Positions 8,543 to 16,637 are shown, counted from the first letter of the stretch. The stretch: DNA of 64,000 nucleotides from DATEDA01 sp963744255 (GCA_963744255.1 CAVUSZ010000054.1:62001-126000); one strand, 5' to 3'. The notes: generated by a model from the letters alone, not told the origin. Program-made: numbers and translations.

Positions 8543-9169
8543 TTGACCAGCTTTCTGCTCCTTCGACACGGCGAGACGTTGTGGAACCGGGACGGCCGGC
8601 TGCAGGGATGGCAGGACAGCCCGTTGTCCGACGCCGGCCGCGCGCAAGCCGGCGCACTCGCCGCGCGCCTCGGCGACGAGCGCGTCGACGTGATCGTGGC
8701 GAGCGATCTCGGCCGCACCCGCGAGACGGCCGCGCCGATCGCCGCGCGGCTCGGTCTCGCCCTGCGGCTCGATGCCGGCTTGCGCGAGCGCTGCTACGGC
8801 GAGCTCGAAGGAATGACCTGGGCGGAGATCGAGCGCGCCCGGCCGCGGGACTATCAGCGGCTCGCCGCCCGCGACCCGGAGTTCATCGTGCCGGGCGGCG
8901 AGAGCGGCAAGCAGTTTCGCGACCGGGTCGTCGCGGCGCTCGAGCATCTCGCGCACCGGCACGCGAGCGCCACGGTCGCGGTCGTCACCCACGGCGGCGT
9001 GCTCGGCGTGGTGTACCGGCATGCGAAGGAGATCCCGCTCGAGATGCCGCGCACCTTCAGCGTGCCGAACGCCGCGGTGAACCGGGTGCGCATCGGCACC
9101 CGGCGCTGGGTGATCGAGGACTGGGCCGACACGGGCCACCTGCCCGAAGGCGCGCTCGACGACGAGTAG
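8543..9169 (+). CDS. histidine phosphatase (phosphoglycerate-mutase-like)
   Basis: 208 residues. LLRHGETLWN near residue 6 is the phospho-histidine motif of the branch. R58-type residues appear in SDLGRTRETA, the acid in CYGELEGMTWAEI and the second His in VVTHGGVLGVVY. The start used is TTG 8543, which places RHGE at the usual distance from the N terminus; no better ATG precedes it. Substrate cannot be told (phosphosugar, phosphoprotein or a cobalamin/nucleotide intermediate). It is followed directly by a decayed DUF899 piece. Confidence 0.85.
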   Translation: MTSFLLLRHGETLWNRDGRLQGWQDSPLSDAGRAQAGALAARLGDERVDVIVASDLGRTRETAAPIAARLGLALRLDAGLRERCYGELEGMTWAEIERARPRDYQRLAARDPEFIVPGGESGKQFRDRVVAALEHLAHRHASATVAVVTHGGVLGVVYRHAKEIPLEMPRTFSVPNAAVNRVRIGTRRWVIEDWADTGHLPEGALDDE

Positions 9170-9526
9170 ACGTACGACGAGAAGCTTGACAAGCGCCACA
9201 TCGCCGGCCGAGACTGGATAAGCAACCGCAACCCGGGCGAATTTCCGAGCGAGGAAGCGCGCGGCGCCAGCGTCTTCTGCAAGGACCGGAACGACGATAT
9301 CTTCCCCACCTATTCCTGCACTGCCCCGGACTCGGACGTCTTGGTCGGCGCGCACGCGTATCCCGACCGGGTGCCCATGGGCCGCGACGAGGACTCCCCG
9401 TACTTTGCGATGGCGTGGGTTCGACAGCACGATCGGAACGTCGACGACTACTCCGCCGACCCGAAGGCGCAGTGTGTGTCGCCTAAGAGCGCGGACTCCT
9501 GCTGCGGTTCGGGAGAGGACCGCTAG
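9170..9526 (+). pseudogene. C-terminal remnant of a DUF899 thioredoxin-like protein
   Basis: Immediately after the phosphatase stop the same frame stays open for 118 codons to TAG 9524-9526. It contains GASVFCKDRNDDIFPTYSC and VPMGRDEDSPYFAMAWVRQHDR, then a Cys-Cys tail near the end (SCCGSGEDR). These match in order the C-terminal half of the intact DUF899 protein at 17113-17916 (SVFLRNGRSVFHTYSTY, PLGRQEDW, HWVRRHDRY, AACCGDRA). The N-terminal half is missing and the TPLG region is altered. It is therefore a truncated DUF899 gene stranded in front of the sigma factor gene. Confidence 0.65.
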
Positions 9527-9568
9527 TATCGTGGAGTTGCAACGGCGCCACCCGCGGGCTCGCCGCCG

Positions 9569-10819
9569 ATGAGCGAGAACACGGCCGCACGGGTGCGCGC
9601 GATGGCGGAGGCCATCTACCGCGCCGAGTCGCGGCGCGTCTTCGCCACGCTGATCCGCCTGCTGGGCGACTTCGACGTCGCCGAGGAGGCGCTGCACGAC
9701 GCCTTCCGCGCCGCGCTCGAGCAGTGGCCGCGCGACGGCGTGCCCGCGAACCCGCGCGCCTGGCTCGTGTCGGCCGGCCGCTTCAAGGCGATCGACGGGA
9801 TTCGTCGGCGCGCGCGGTTCGTCGCGATCGACGACGTCGCCGAGCAGGTCGACGCGATCGCCGACGACACTCCGCAATCGGACGGCGAAGGCATCGAGGA
9901 CGACCGGTTGCGGCTCGTCTTCACCTGCTGCCATCCGGCCCTCTCGCCGGACGCGCAGGTCGCGCTCACGCTGCGCGAGGTCTGCGGCCTCACGACCGAA
10001 GAGATCGCGCAGGCGTTCCTCAGCAGCGCGTCCACGCTGGCGCAACGCATCGTGCGCGCCAAGTCGAAGATCCGCGACGCCCGCATTCCCTACCAGGTCC
10101 CGACACCGGCCGAGCTGCCGGAGCGGCTGGACAGCGTGCTGCGCGTCGTCTATCTGGTGTTCAACGAGGGGTACTCGGCGTCGTCCGGCGAATCGCTGAC
10201 GCGGGTCGATCTGTCCAGCGAGGCGATCCGTCTGGGACGGCTCCTCGTCGAGCTGCTGCCGGAGCCCGAGGCGATCGGACTGCTGGCGTTGATGCTCCTC
10301 CAGGAATCGCGGCGCGCCGCCCGCACTTCGCCTGCGGGCGAGCTCGTCTTGCTGGCCGACCAGGATCGCTCGCTCTGGAATCGGGACCAGATCGAGGAGG
10401 GCTCGGCGCTGGTGGTGAGAGCGCTCGCGTCGCGGCGCTTTGGTCCGTACACGCTCCAGGCCGCGATCGCCGCGGTACACGCCGAGGCGGCGGCCGCCGA
10501 TGCCACGGACTGGCGGGAGATCGTCGGGCTCTACGACGTGCTCGTGCGCGCGGAGCCGTCGCCGGTGGTCGAGCTGAACCGCGCGGTGGCGGTGGCGATG
10601 CGCGACGGGCCCGCGGCCGGGCTCGAGCTCATCGACGCGATCCTCGCGCGCGGCGACTTGCAGGACTACCGCCTGGCGCACGCGGCGCGGGCGGACCTGT
10701 GCCGCCGGCTGGGCGACGCTGCGCAGGCCCGAGCGTCCTACGAGCGGGCACTTGCCCTCACCCGGCAGGAGCCGGAGCGACGGTTTCTCGAGCGACGCCT
10801 GCGTGAGCTAACGGCCTGA
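9569..10819 (+). CDS. ECF42-type RNA polymerase sigma factor with C-terminal TPR-like extension
   Basis: 416 residues. Sigma region 2 is at about 10-80 (FATLIRLLGDFDVAEEALHDAF) and region 4 at about 125-180 (ALTLREVCGLTTEEIAQAFL). A long C-terminal helical extension contains the family hallmark YLVFNEGYSASSGE near residue 195 and repeats ending in RRLGDAAQARASYERAL. This architecture, without an anti-sigma gene, is that of group ECF42, whose targets are neighbouring DGPF/YCII genes. A YCII gene follows and four ECF42-like promoter motifs lie within 6.4 kb. The extension is thought to replace an anti-sigma factor in controlling activity. Start ATG 9569. Confidence 0.92.
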   Translation: MSENTAARVRAMAEAIYRAESRRVFATLIRLLGDFDVAEEALHDAFRAALEQWPRDGVPANPRAWLVSAGRFKAIDGIRRRARFVAIDDVAEQVDAIADDTPQSDGEGIEDDRLRLVFTCCHPALSPDAQVALTLREVCGLTTEEIAQAFLSSASTLAQRIVRAKSKIRDARIPYQVPTPAELPERLDSVLRVVYLVFNEGYSASSGESLTRVDLSSEAIRLGRLLVELLPEPEAIGLLALMLLQESRRAARTSPAGELVLLADQDRSLWNRDQIEEGSALVVRALASRRFGPYTLQAAIAAVHAEAAAADATDWREIVGLYDVLVRAEPSPVVELNRAVAVAMRDGPAAGLELIDAILARGDLQDYRLAHAARADLCRRLGDAAQARASYERALALTRQEPERRFLERRLRELTA

Positions 10820-10847
10820 GGCGGTGCGTGGGTGCCGCGGCGCGGGT

Positions 10848-10876
10848 TGTCGATTCGGGCCGTCCCCGTTCGACTA
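10848..10876 (+). promoter_or_regulatory. ECF42-type promoter motif (copy 1)
   Basis: TGTCGA (10848-10853), a 17-nt spacer and CGACTA (10871-10876). The same pair with the same spacing recurs at 13168, 15189 and 15894. It resembles the TGTCGA / CGA-type promoter described for ECF42 sigma factors. It lies just downstream of the sigma gene and about 210 bp before the YCII start, with a YCII C-terminal remnant in between. Confidence 0.7.
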
Positions 10877-10906
10877 TCCGGACATGGCAGTTTTTCAAGA
10901 AAGGCG

Positions 10907-10972
10907 GTCCAGGTGGCCGCGAGAATCCCCGGGGGGATCGGGTCCGTCGAGGTGCGGCCGATCGCGGAGGAC
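10907..10972 (+). pseudogene. C-terminal remnant of a YCII/DGPF-domain gene
   Basis: The frame reads VQVAARIPGGIGSVEVRPIAE, which matches the C-terminal strand of the YCII proteins here (compare AIQVAAKIPPARVGSIEVRP in the next gene). The rest of the domain, about 90 residues including the DGPF motif, is missing. Only about 30 bp separate the ECF42-type promoter from this remnant, so a deletion seems to have removed the body of the first YCII gene and left the promoter next to its tail. Confidence 0.55.
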
Positions 10973-11086
10973 GACCAGACGCTGCGCGCGCTCGGTTTCC
11001 TCGCTCCGGACGCCCGCGCTAGCCAGCGGGGCGCCGCATTCGACCTGGGCGGGCACACGTTGTCACCAAAGGCTGAAGAGGAACTC

Positions 11087-11422
11087 ATGAAATACTTGTG
11101 CCTGGTCTATATGGACGAGAAGAGCCTGGACGCCGTGCCCGACAGCGACTGCATGGCCTTCGAGGAGTCGGTCCGGAAGAGCGGACGCGACATCGCCGGG
11201 GAGGCCCTCCAGCGCGTGGCGACGGCGACGACCGTGCGCGTCCGCGACGGCAAAGTGTCCCTCACCGACGGTCCCTTCGCCGAGACGAAGGAGCAGCTGG
11301 CCGGCTTCTACCTGATCGACGCCAAGGACCTCGACGACGCCATCCAGGTGGCCGCAAAGATCCCACCGGCGCGCGTGGGCAGCATCGAGGTGCGCCCCGT
11401 CAGAGAGTTGTCGGCAACATAA
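11087..11422 (+). CDS. YCII-related (DGPF-domain) protein
   Basis: A 111-residue single-domain protein. It begins MKYLCLVYMDEKSL and contains the signature LTDGPFAETKEQLAGFYLID near residues 64-83, ending in GSIEVRPV. YCII-like proteins adopt a ferredoxin-like fold with a conserved His/Asp; the DGPF subgroup is the standard partner of ECF42 sigma factors, with unknown biochemical function. ATG 11087 has a GAGGAA ribosome site. The TAA stop overlaps the ATG of the ABC ATPase gene by one base, so the exporter is translationally coupled to it. Confidence 0.88.
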   Translation: MKYLCLVYMDEKSLDAVPDSDCMAFEESVRKSGRDIAGEALQRVATATTVRVRDGKVSLTDGPFAETKEQLAGFYLIDAKDLDDAIQVAAKIPPARVGSIEVRPVRELSAT

Positions 11423-12372
11423 TGGATCGCGTTACCCTCCCGCCGGCGCCGGCGGCCATCTCCATTTCGGGCCTGACCAAGACCTACGCTTCGGGCCTGC
11501 AGGCGCTGAAGCGCGTCGACCTGGAGATCCGCCAAGGAGAGATCTTCGCCCTGCTCGGCCCGAACGGCGCCGGCAAGACGACGCTGATCAGCATCGTCTG
11601 CGGCATCGTCACCCCGACCGCGGGACGAGTGCTCGTCGATGGCCACGACATCGTGCGCGAGTACCGCGCCGCGCGGTCGAAGATCGGTCTGGTGCCGCAG
11701 GAGCTGCACACTGACATGTTCGAGTCGGTGTGGAGCACGGTTCGCTTCAGCCGGGGCCTCTTCGGCCGCCCGCCTGACGCCGCGTACCTCGAGCGGGTGC
11801 TGCGCGATCTCTCGCTGTGGGACAAGCGCAGCGACAAGATCATGGCGCTATCGGGCGGCATGAAGCGGCGGGTGCTCATCGCCAAGGCGCTCGCGCACGA
11901 GCCGCAGATCCTGTTCCTCGACGAGCCGACCGCCGGCGTCGACGTGGAGCTGCGCCGCGACATGTGGGCGCTGGTGCAGCGCTTGCGCGAGCGCGGTGTC
12001 ACCATCATTCTGACCACGCACTACATCGACGAGGCCGAAGAGATGGCCGACCGCATCGGCGTGGTGAACAAAGGCGAGCTGGTCGTGGTCGAGGAGAAGA
12101 CGGCGCTCATGAGGAAGCTCGGCAAGAAGCAGCTCACGCTCCACCTGCAGGAGCCGATGACGGCGATTCCCGTGGGCTTGAGCGACTGGAATCTCGTGCT
12201 GACGAACGGCGGAGCCGATCTCGAGTACACCTTCCTCGCCGGCGAGGAGCGCACGGCCATCCCGGCGCTGCTGCGGCGGATCAGCGAACTCGGGATCGGG
12301 TACAAGGACCTGAACACCCGGCAGAGCTCGCTCGAGGATATCTTCGTCAGCCTGGTGAGCGAGCGCGCATGA
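11422..12372 (+). CDS. ABC-2 type exporter, ATP-binding subunit
   Basis: 316 residues. Walker A GPNGAGKTT is at 46-54, a Q-loop in VPQELH near 91, the signature LSGGMKRR at 143-150, Walker B ILFLDEPTAGVD at 163-174 and the switch His in TTHYIDEAEEMADR. The C-terminal 80 residues are the extension typical of DrrA/YadG-like export ATPases. It overlaps the permease gene by 4 bp (ATGA). It should energise export of an unknown lipid or drug-like compound, and its position behind a YCII gene puts it in the sigma-factor-linked block. Confidence 0.92.
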   Translation: MDRVTLPPAPAAISISGLTKTYASGLQALKRVDLEIRQGEIFALLGPNGAGKTTLISIVCGIVTPTAGRVLVDGHDIVREYRAARSKIGLVPQELHTDMFESVWSTVRFSRGLFGRPPDAAYLERVLRDLSLWDKRSDKIMALSGGMKRRVLIAKALAHEPQILFLDEPTAGVDVELRRDMWALVQRLRERGVTIILTTHYIDEAEEMADRIGVVNKGELVVVEEKTALMRKLGKKQLTLHLQEPMTAIPVGLSDWNLVLTNGGADLEYTFLAGEERTAIPALLRRISELGIGYKDLNTRQSSLEDIFVSLVSERA

Positions 12373-13157
12373 GCACGACGACGGACGTCCCGGCGTTCAA
12401 CCGTTACGGGGTGCTCGCGATCTACCGCTTTGAGATGGCGCGGGCCCGCCGCACCCTGTGGCAAAGCCTCGTGACGCCGGTGATCACGACCTCGCTCTAC
12501 TTCGTGGTGTTCGGCGCCGCGATCGGGTCGCGAATGAGCGAGGTCGACGGCGTGCCCTACGGCGCGTTCATCGTACCGGGGCTGATCATGCTGTCGCTCT
12601 TCACCGAGAGCCTGTCCAACGCCGCGTTCGGCATCTACCTGCCGCGTTTCACCGGCACCATCTACGAGGTCCTGTCCGCGCCAGTGTCGCCTTTGGAGAT
12701 GGTCCTCGGCTACGTCGGGGCGGCGGCCACCAAGTCGGTGATCCTGGGCCTCGTCATCCTCGCGACGGCGACCCTCTTCGTGCCGATCAGCATCCTGCAC
12801 CCCGGGTTCATGGTCGCCTTCCTCGTGCTCACCGCGGCGACCTTCAGCCTGTTCGGCTTCATCATCGGCGTCTGGGCCAAGGGCTTCGAGCAGCTGCAGT
12901 TCATCCCGATGCTGGTCATCACCCCGCTCACTTTCCTCGGCGGCGCCTTCTATTCGATCGACATGCTGCCGGAAGCCTGGCGCACTTTCAGCCTGTTCAA
13001 CCCGGTCGTCTACCTGATCAGCGGCTTCCGCTGGAGCTTCTTCGGGACCGCCGACGTGGGCGTGACGGTCAGCCTCGCCGCTACGCTCGGGTTCTTCGTC
13101 CTCGGGCTCGTGCTGGTCTCGCGGATCTTCCATACGGGGTACCGGCTGAAGAGCTGA
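12369..13157 (+). CDS. ABC-2 type exporter, membrane subunit
   Basis: 262 residues with six predicted membrane helices. It has an ABC-2 permease pattern: an N-terminal cytosolic helix (YRFEMARARRTLWQSLVTPV), the amphipathic segment IYEVLSAPVSPLEMVLGYVG near the middle and the family signature LTFLGGAFYSIDMLPEAWR near 190-210. It is closest to YadH/DrrB/NodJ-type permeases. It overlaps the ATPase gene, so the two form one transporter, probably as a 2+2 complex in the inner membrane. Confidence 0.9.
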   Translation: MSTTTDVPAFNRYGVLAIYRFEMARARRTLWQSLVTPVITTSLYFVVFGAAIGSRMSEVDGVPYGAFIVPGLIMLSLFTESLSNAAFGIYLPRFTGTIYEVLSAPVSPLEMVLGYVGAAATKSVILGLVILATATLFVPISILHPGFMVAFLVLTAATFSLFGFIIGVWAKGFEQLQFIPMLVITPLTFLGGAFYSIDMLPEAWRTFSLFNPVVYLISGFRWSFFGTADVGVTVSLAATLGFFVLGLVLVSRIFHTGYRLKS

Positions 13158-13167
13158 GCCGTCGATT

Positions 13168-13196
13168 TGTCGAATCCGGGGCCGGCCGATCGACTA
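13168..13196 (+). promoter_or_regulatory. ECF42-type promoter motif (copy 2), followed by 270 bp without a gene
   Basis: TGTCGA (13168-13173), 17-nt spacer, CGACTA (13191-13196). It starts 10 bp after the ABC permease stop. Positions 13197-13466 contain no convincing gene; the next coding start is the lipoprotein at 13467. By analogy with copy 1, a target gene may have been deleted, or the lipoprotein may have a long leader. Confidence 0.65.
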
Positions 13197-13466
13197 GGGC
13201 GGTGACCCCGCGGTCTTCATCGGTGCGTCCACGACGTGCCCCAGCTGATGCAGCTGCTCGATGTCGGATGCCGGGGCCCGAGCGGCCGCAGGATCTCGTC
13301 GTTGCGGTCCATCGCGAGGGCGAACGCGCCGGGGGCCTTGCGGGCGGATGCAGATGCGTGAGGATACGTTTTTCACCCGGCCGTTCATCACACAACAAGC
13401 GGGCTTGCGCTAACCTTCGCTGCGTCTGCGGACGAATTCGCGCCTTCACCGATCTGGAGCAAGACG

Positions 13467-14132
13467 ATGTTCAAGCGCTTGAGCAATGCCCTCCTCGCTG
13501 GAGCCGCATCGATTCTCGTGCTGGCCTGCGCGACACCGGCCACCACGCTGGATGCGCAGTGGGTGAATCCGGACTACGCGGGCAAGAAGGCAGTGCGCAA
13601 CGTGCTGGTGATGTCGGCCGTCCGCGACGCGACCAATCGCCGGCTGTTCGAGGACCGGATGGTCGCCTCCCTCAGTGCAGCGGGCGTCAAGGCGGTGCAG
13701 TCCTACAGATTCATCCCGGAGGAAGGTCCGGCCAGTGAAGAGCGTCTGCGCAAGGCCGTTTCCGAAGCCGGGGTTTCGCACGCAATGGTCACGCGGATCA
13801 GCAATGTCTCGACGCAGGTCAACGTATCGCCCGGTATGGTGATGGGCCCGGCCTGGGGTCCCGGATGGGGCCCGGCTCGGGGCCCCGGGTGGGGCGGGGG
13901 CTGGGGCGGATTCCACGGTTACTACAACTCGATGTGGGCGACGACGATTCCGGCGCAAGTCACGACGACGCAAGATGTCCATGCCGACACGCGCCTGTTC
14001 GAAGCGAAGAATGCCGCGGTGCTGTGGTCGGTGGCCACGACCACATCGCTCGGTTTCAACTCGGTCCCGGAGATCATCGATCAGTTTGTCCAGCTGATCA
14101 TCACCACGCTGACGAGAGACGGCTTGATTTGA
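13467..14132 (+). CDS. predicted lipoprotein, DUF4136-like
   Basis: 221 residues. The lipoprotein signal ends at LVLAC with Cys22 as lipid anchor. The body starts TTLDAQWVNPDYAGKKAVRNVLV, typical of DUF4136-like envelope lipoproteins. A Gly-Trp-Pro rich loop at about 130-155 (repeats of GPGWGP) precedes NSMWATTIPAQ and a C-terminal helix. The ribosome site GGAG lies before ATG 13467. Function is unknown. It may be the downstream gene of the ECF42-type promoter 270 bp upstream, but this is not certain. Confidence 0.65.
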   Translation: MFKRLSNALLAGAASILVLACATPATTLDAQWVNPDYAGKKAVRNVLVMSAVRDATNRRLFEDRMVASLSAAGVKAVQSYRFIPEEGPASEERLRKAVSEAGVSHAMVTRISNVSTQVNVSPGMVMGPAWGPGWGPARGPGWGGGWGGFHGYYNSMWATTIPAQVTTTQDVHADTRLFEAKNAAVLWSVATTTSLGFNSVPEIIDQFVQLIITTLTRDGLI

Positions 14133-14332
14133 CGCCGGTTCGGAGCGCCAAGGGGATAGGAAATTCAACCGTTCCTCTCCGCGACGCCGGGCGATACCGC
14201 CGGACTCCCGTTGGCGGCAGCGCGCACCCGTTTCGGAGCGGGAGGTTGCGCTCTTGGTGGGTCGTTCGGGCCGTGCATCGACCGAAGCGTTCGCGGCCGA
14301 GCGGCCGCTCGAGTGGCCCGCCCGCGGCGACG

Positions 14333-14866
14333 TTAGGTTGCCGAACGCGATGCGGTGCGGGCCCTCTGCGCCGGCTTGCGCTTCCTCGAGGCCGAGCCCT
14401 TCTTCTGCAGCTTGGCTATTTCCTGCACCGCCAGATCGCAGCTCCTCGTTAGGAAGTCGAGAATTAAGGCGAGCTGTTCGTAGTTGTAGACGGACCAAAG
14501 CGCCGTCATCTGCCGTTGCAGCGAGTCATAAAGCGGCGCGATCCGGCGCGTCATGGTCGGTCGCGCGCGGACGATGACCTTGCGTCGGTCGGTCGGATCG
14601 TTTTCGCGCCGCACGTAGCCCGCCCGTTCGAGCCGGTCGATCACGCCGGTGATCGCACCGGTCGTGAGGCCGGTTGCCTTGGCAAATTCGCCGGCCGTCG
14701 CGCCGCCGCTCAAGAGGGCGAGATCCAGGCACTCGAGGTCTGAGCTGCTCAGCCCGAAGCGCTCGCTTACTGCCTGACTGATCAGCACCGACTGAGCGGT
14801 CATCCTGCGGACCTCGCGCAGGACCGCGGCGAGCAGTGCGGAGGGATCCGGCTGGTTGCTTGACAT
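14333..14866 (-). CDS. MarR-family transcriptional regulator
   Basis: 177 residues with a winged helix-turn-helix. GGATAGEFAKATGLTTGAITGVIDRLERAGYV is the recognition region, and the wing carries the conserved DPTDRRKVIVR. The last 25 residues are a basic tail. Such proteins are ligand-responsive repressors. The upstream strand shows a possible promoter (TTGCAA at 14904-14899, 17-nt spacer, GACAAT). It faces the SRPBCC gene across a 320-bp spacer, so autoregulation or control of the SRPBCC/VOC genes is possible but not shown. Confidence 0.88.
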   Translation of the reverse strand: MSSNQPDPSALLAAVLREVRRMTAQSVLISQAVSERFGLSSSDLECLDLALLSGGATAGEFAKATGLTTGAITGVIDRLERAGYVRRENDPTDRRKVIVRARPTMTRRIAPLYDSLQRQMTALWSVYNYEQLALILDFLTRSCDLAVQEIAKLQKKGSASRKRKPAQRARTASRSAT

Positions 14867-15188
14867 ATACCGCCCATTGTCTTATCGTGCTTGTATCTTT
14901 GCAACTAAGAGATTTAGTATGTAAGAGTTGCCTGGCGGCACGTTGGTTGCGCTGCTCCTTTTTTTTTGTGCCAGCGCGGGAAGCTGAATACTGGAAGCCT
15001 TGCGCTGCGGACCGCGCTTGCGATGACGCGTGCGCTCGTAGGCATGCTTGCCCGAGGCATTTTTGTGTTGCACCCGTGTTTCGCCTCACCTACGCATGCT
15101 GTCCGCCCTCGCGTACGCGACAAGGCAGGTCGTTGCGGTGCTCCGCGCAGGCAGTGACCTTCCTGCCTCCTGCACCAAGCAGTCCCGA
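14867..15188. other. intergenic region upstream of marR
   Basis: It holds the leader of the MarR gene, including an AT-richer stretch at 14880-14935 that contains an imperfect palindrome around ATCTTTGCAACTAAGAGAT, a candidate MarR operator. From 14960 to 15188 there are short open frames with no recognisable homology. Confidence 0.4.
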
Positions 15189-15217
15189 TGTCGATTTCGG
15201 GCTCCGCCGAACGACTA
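15189..15217 (+). promoter_or_regulatory. ECF42-type promoter motif (copy 3)
   Basis: TGTCGA (15189-15194), 17-nt spacer, CGACTA (15212-15217). It lies 120 bp before the SRPBCC start at 15338. Because transcription should begin near 15225, the longer open frame starting at 15188 cannot be the true coding start, which supports ATG 15338. Confidence 0.7.
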
Positions 15218-15337
15218 GCGGGCGAAGGGAAGCAGATGAAACCAGGAATCGAAGCGAAGCCCGAGGGGCGTGATGACCTGGACCGGGTTGGATCGCCGGC
15301 CTTGGTAGGCGCCGAGAGGAGAAGACGATCCCGATCA

Positions 15338-15883
15338 ATGGCCGAACGGCCCGCCTCGATACGCGTGGCCCGGCGCTTCAGCGCGCCCCCGGAGCGCGTG
15401 TTCAATGCCTGGCTCGACCCCGAGGTCGCGGGGCGATGGCTGTTTGCGATGGCGTTGCGTCCCATGACGAATGTCGAAATCGATGGCCGCGCCGGAGGCT
15501 CGTTCCGGTTCGTGGACCGGCGCGATGGCGCGATCGTCGAGCACACCGGCCAATACGTCGAGCTCGTCCCGCACCGGCGCCTGGTCTTCACCCTCTCGAT
15601 GGGGGATCGCCCGCGCGTCGTTACGCGCGTGAGGGTCGAGATCCGCCCGCTGAGGACGGGGTGCGAGCTCACTCTGACTCACGAGCACGTGCCGCCGGAG
15701 TACGTGAACCAGACCGAGGCGCGATGGACCGGCACCCTTTACGGGCTTGGTGAGACGCTGAGCTCTCCCGCTGGCGTGACGGCTCGAGCTGAACCTGGCC
15801 GTGCTGGCGACGGCGTTCCGCGCGCGCCATCGATGACGTCGCCCGGGCACTGGCCACGCCGGAACAAGCCCGCTTGGCCGTGA
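15338..15883 (+). CDS. SRPBCC (AHSA1-like) domain protein
   Basis: 181 residues from ATG 15338, which has GAGGAG about 20 bp upstream. The START-like fold is shown by SIRVARRFSAPPERVFNAWLDPEVAGRWLF, IDGRAGGSFRFVDRRDG, HTGQYVELVPHRRLVFTL and LTHEHVPPEY. Homology stops after YGLGETL near residue 142. The last 40 residues are Pro/Arg rich and unlike the family, so a frameshift near 15760 may have altered the tail; a sequence AIDDVARALATPEQARLAV is readable in another frame. AHSA1-like SRPBCC proteins bind hydrophobic ligands and are frequent partners of ECF41/42 regulons. An ECF42-type promoter precedes it. Confidence 0.75.
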   Translation: MAERPASIRVARRFSAPPERVFNAWLDPEVAGRWLFAMALRPMTNVEIDGRAGGSFRFVDRRDGAIVEHTGQYVELVPHRRLVFTLSMGDRPRVVTRVRVEIRPLRTGCELTLTHEHVPPEYVNQTEARWTGTLYGLGETLSSPAGVTARAEPGRAGDGVPRAPSMTSPGHWPRRNKPAWP

Positions 15884-15893
15884 ATCGCGCCGA

Positions 15894-15922
15894 TGTCGAT
15901 TCCCGGCCCGGCCGATCGACCA
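15894..15922 (+). promoter_or_regulatory. ECF42-type promoter motif (copy 4)
   Basis: TGTCGA (15894-15899), 17-nt spacer, CGACCA (15917-15922). One base differs from the other three -10 elements. It begins 10 bp after the SRPBCC stop and heads the run of same-strand genes starting with the VOC gene at 16212. Confidence 0.65.
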
Positions 15923-16045
15923 GCCAGTGTCCGCCCGGACCGTTCGACGGCCAACGAGGCCGCCGAGACCGATCGCCGCTTCTGGAGCAAGCGCCACGAA
16001 CGATTGGACGAGTACCTATTACATCTGAAAGAAAGGAATTCAAGC

Positions 16046-16123
16046 ATGGCTACCGTCAGCACGGTAACTCGAGTCGACGCGACGCCGCCGTGTGTCCGAC
16101 ATTTCTCGCATCGATCGCGCTGA
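16046..16123 (+). pseudogene. possible 5' stub of a small stress-family gene
   Basis: ATG 16046 follows the ribosome-site-like AAAGGAA and opens MATVSTVTRVDATPP, a start typical of SRPBCC-type proteins, but the frame stops after 25 codons. It sits between the fourth ECF42-type promoter and the VOC gene. A deleted first gene of that operon is the simplest reading, but the peptide is too short for certainty. The rest of 15923-16211 has no recognisable gene. Confidence 0.3.
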
Positions 16124-16211
16124 TCGCCGGCGGCGGAACAGTGGCCGGCGCGTTGAGGGCGCTGGCCGTCCGGAAATCCACGCGCCCGGCGCCGTTCTTG
16201 AAGGAGAAGCG

Positions 16212-16619
16212 ATGGCCACCAAGATCTTCGTAAACCTGCCGGTGAAGGACCTCGAGCAGTCGATCGCGTTCTTCACCGGGCTCGGATTCGCTTTCGACCC
16301 TCGGTTCACCGACGAGACCGCCACGTGCATGATCGTCGGCCAGGACATCTTCGTGATGCTCCTGACTCATGCGAAGTTCGCGACGTTCACGCCCAACCCG
16401 ATCTGCGACGCCACGAAGAGCACGGAGGTGCTGGTCTGCCTGTCCATCGAGAGCCGGAAAGGCGTCGACGAGATGGTGCGCAAGGCCGTCGCCGCCGGCG
16501 GGAGGATCTACAACCAGCCCCAGGACCATGGCTTCATGTACGCGCACGGCTTCCAGGATCCGGATGGACACATCTGGGAAGTGATGCACATGGATGCAAG
16601 CGCGGTCGAACAGCGTTAG
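16212..16619 (+). CDS. VOC-family (glyoxalase/bleomycin resistance-like) protein
   Basis: 135 residues from ATG 16212 with AAGGAGAAG just upstream. Two beta-alpha-beta-beta-beta modules are visible: KIFVNLPVKDLEQSIAFFTGLGF at the N terminus and the closing HGFQDPDGHIWEVMHMD with the family's conserved Glu. This resembles the lactoylglutathione-lyase-like subgroup common beside ECF42 systems. Substrate is unknown. First intact gene behind the fourth promoter motif, 18 bp before the next gene. Confidence 0.85.
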   Translation: MATKIFVNLPVKDLEQSIAFFTGLGFAFDPRFTDETATCMIVGQDIFVMLLTHAKFATFTPNPICDATKSTEVLVCLSIESRKGVDEMVRKAVAAGGRIYNQPQDHGFMYAHGFQDPDGHIWEVMHMDASAVEQR

Positions 16620-16637
16620 GCCTACGAGGAGACTCTC

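Noticed and set aside
8459..10681. 740-codon minus-strand frame antisense to the phosphatase and sigma factor genes
   Set aside because: Shadow composition rich in Arg, Val and Asp without any domain. The plus strand encodes two clear proteins.
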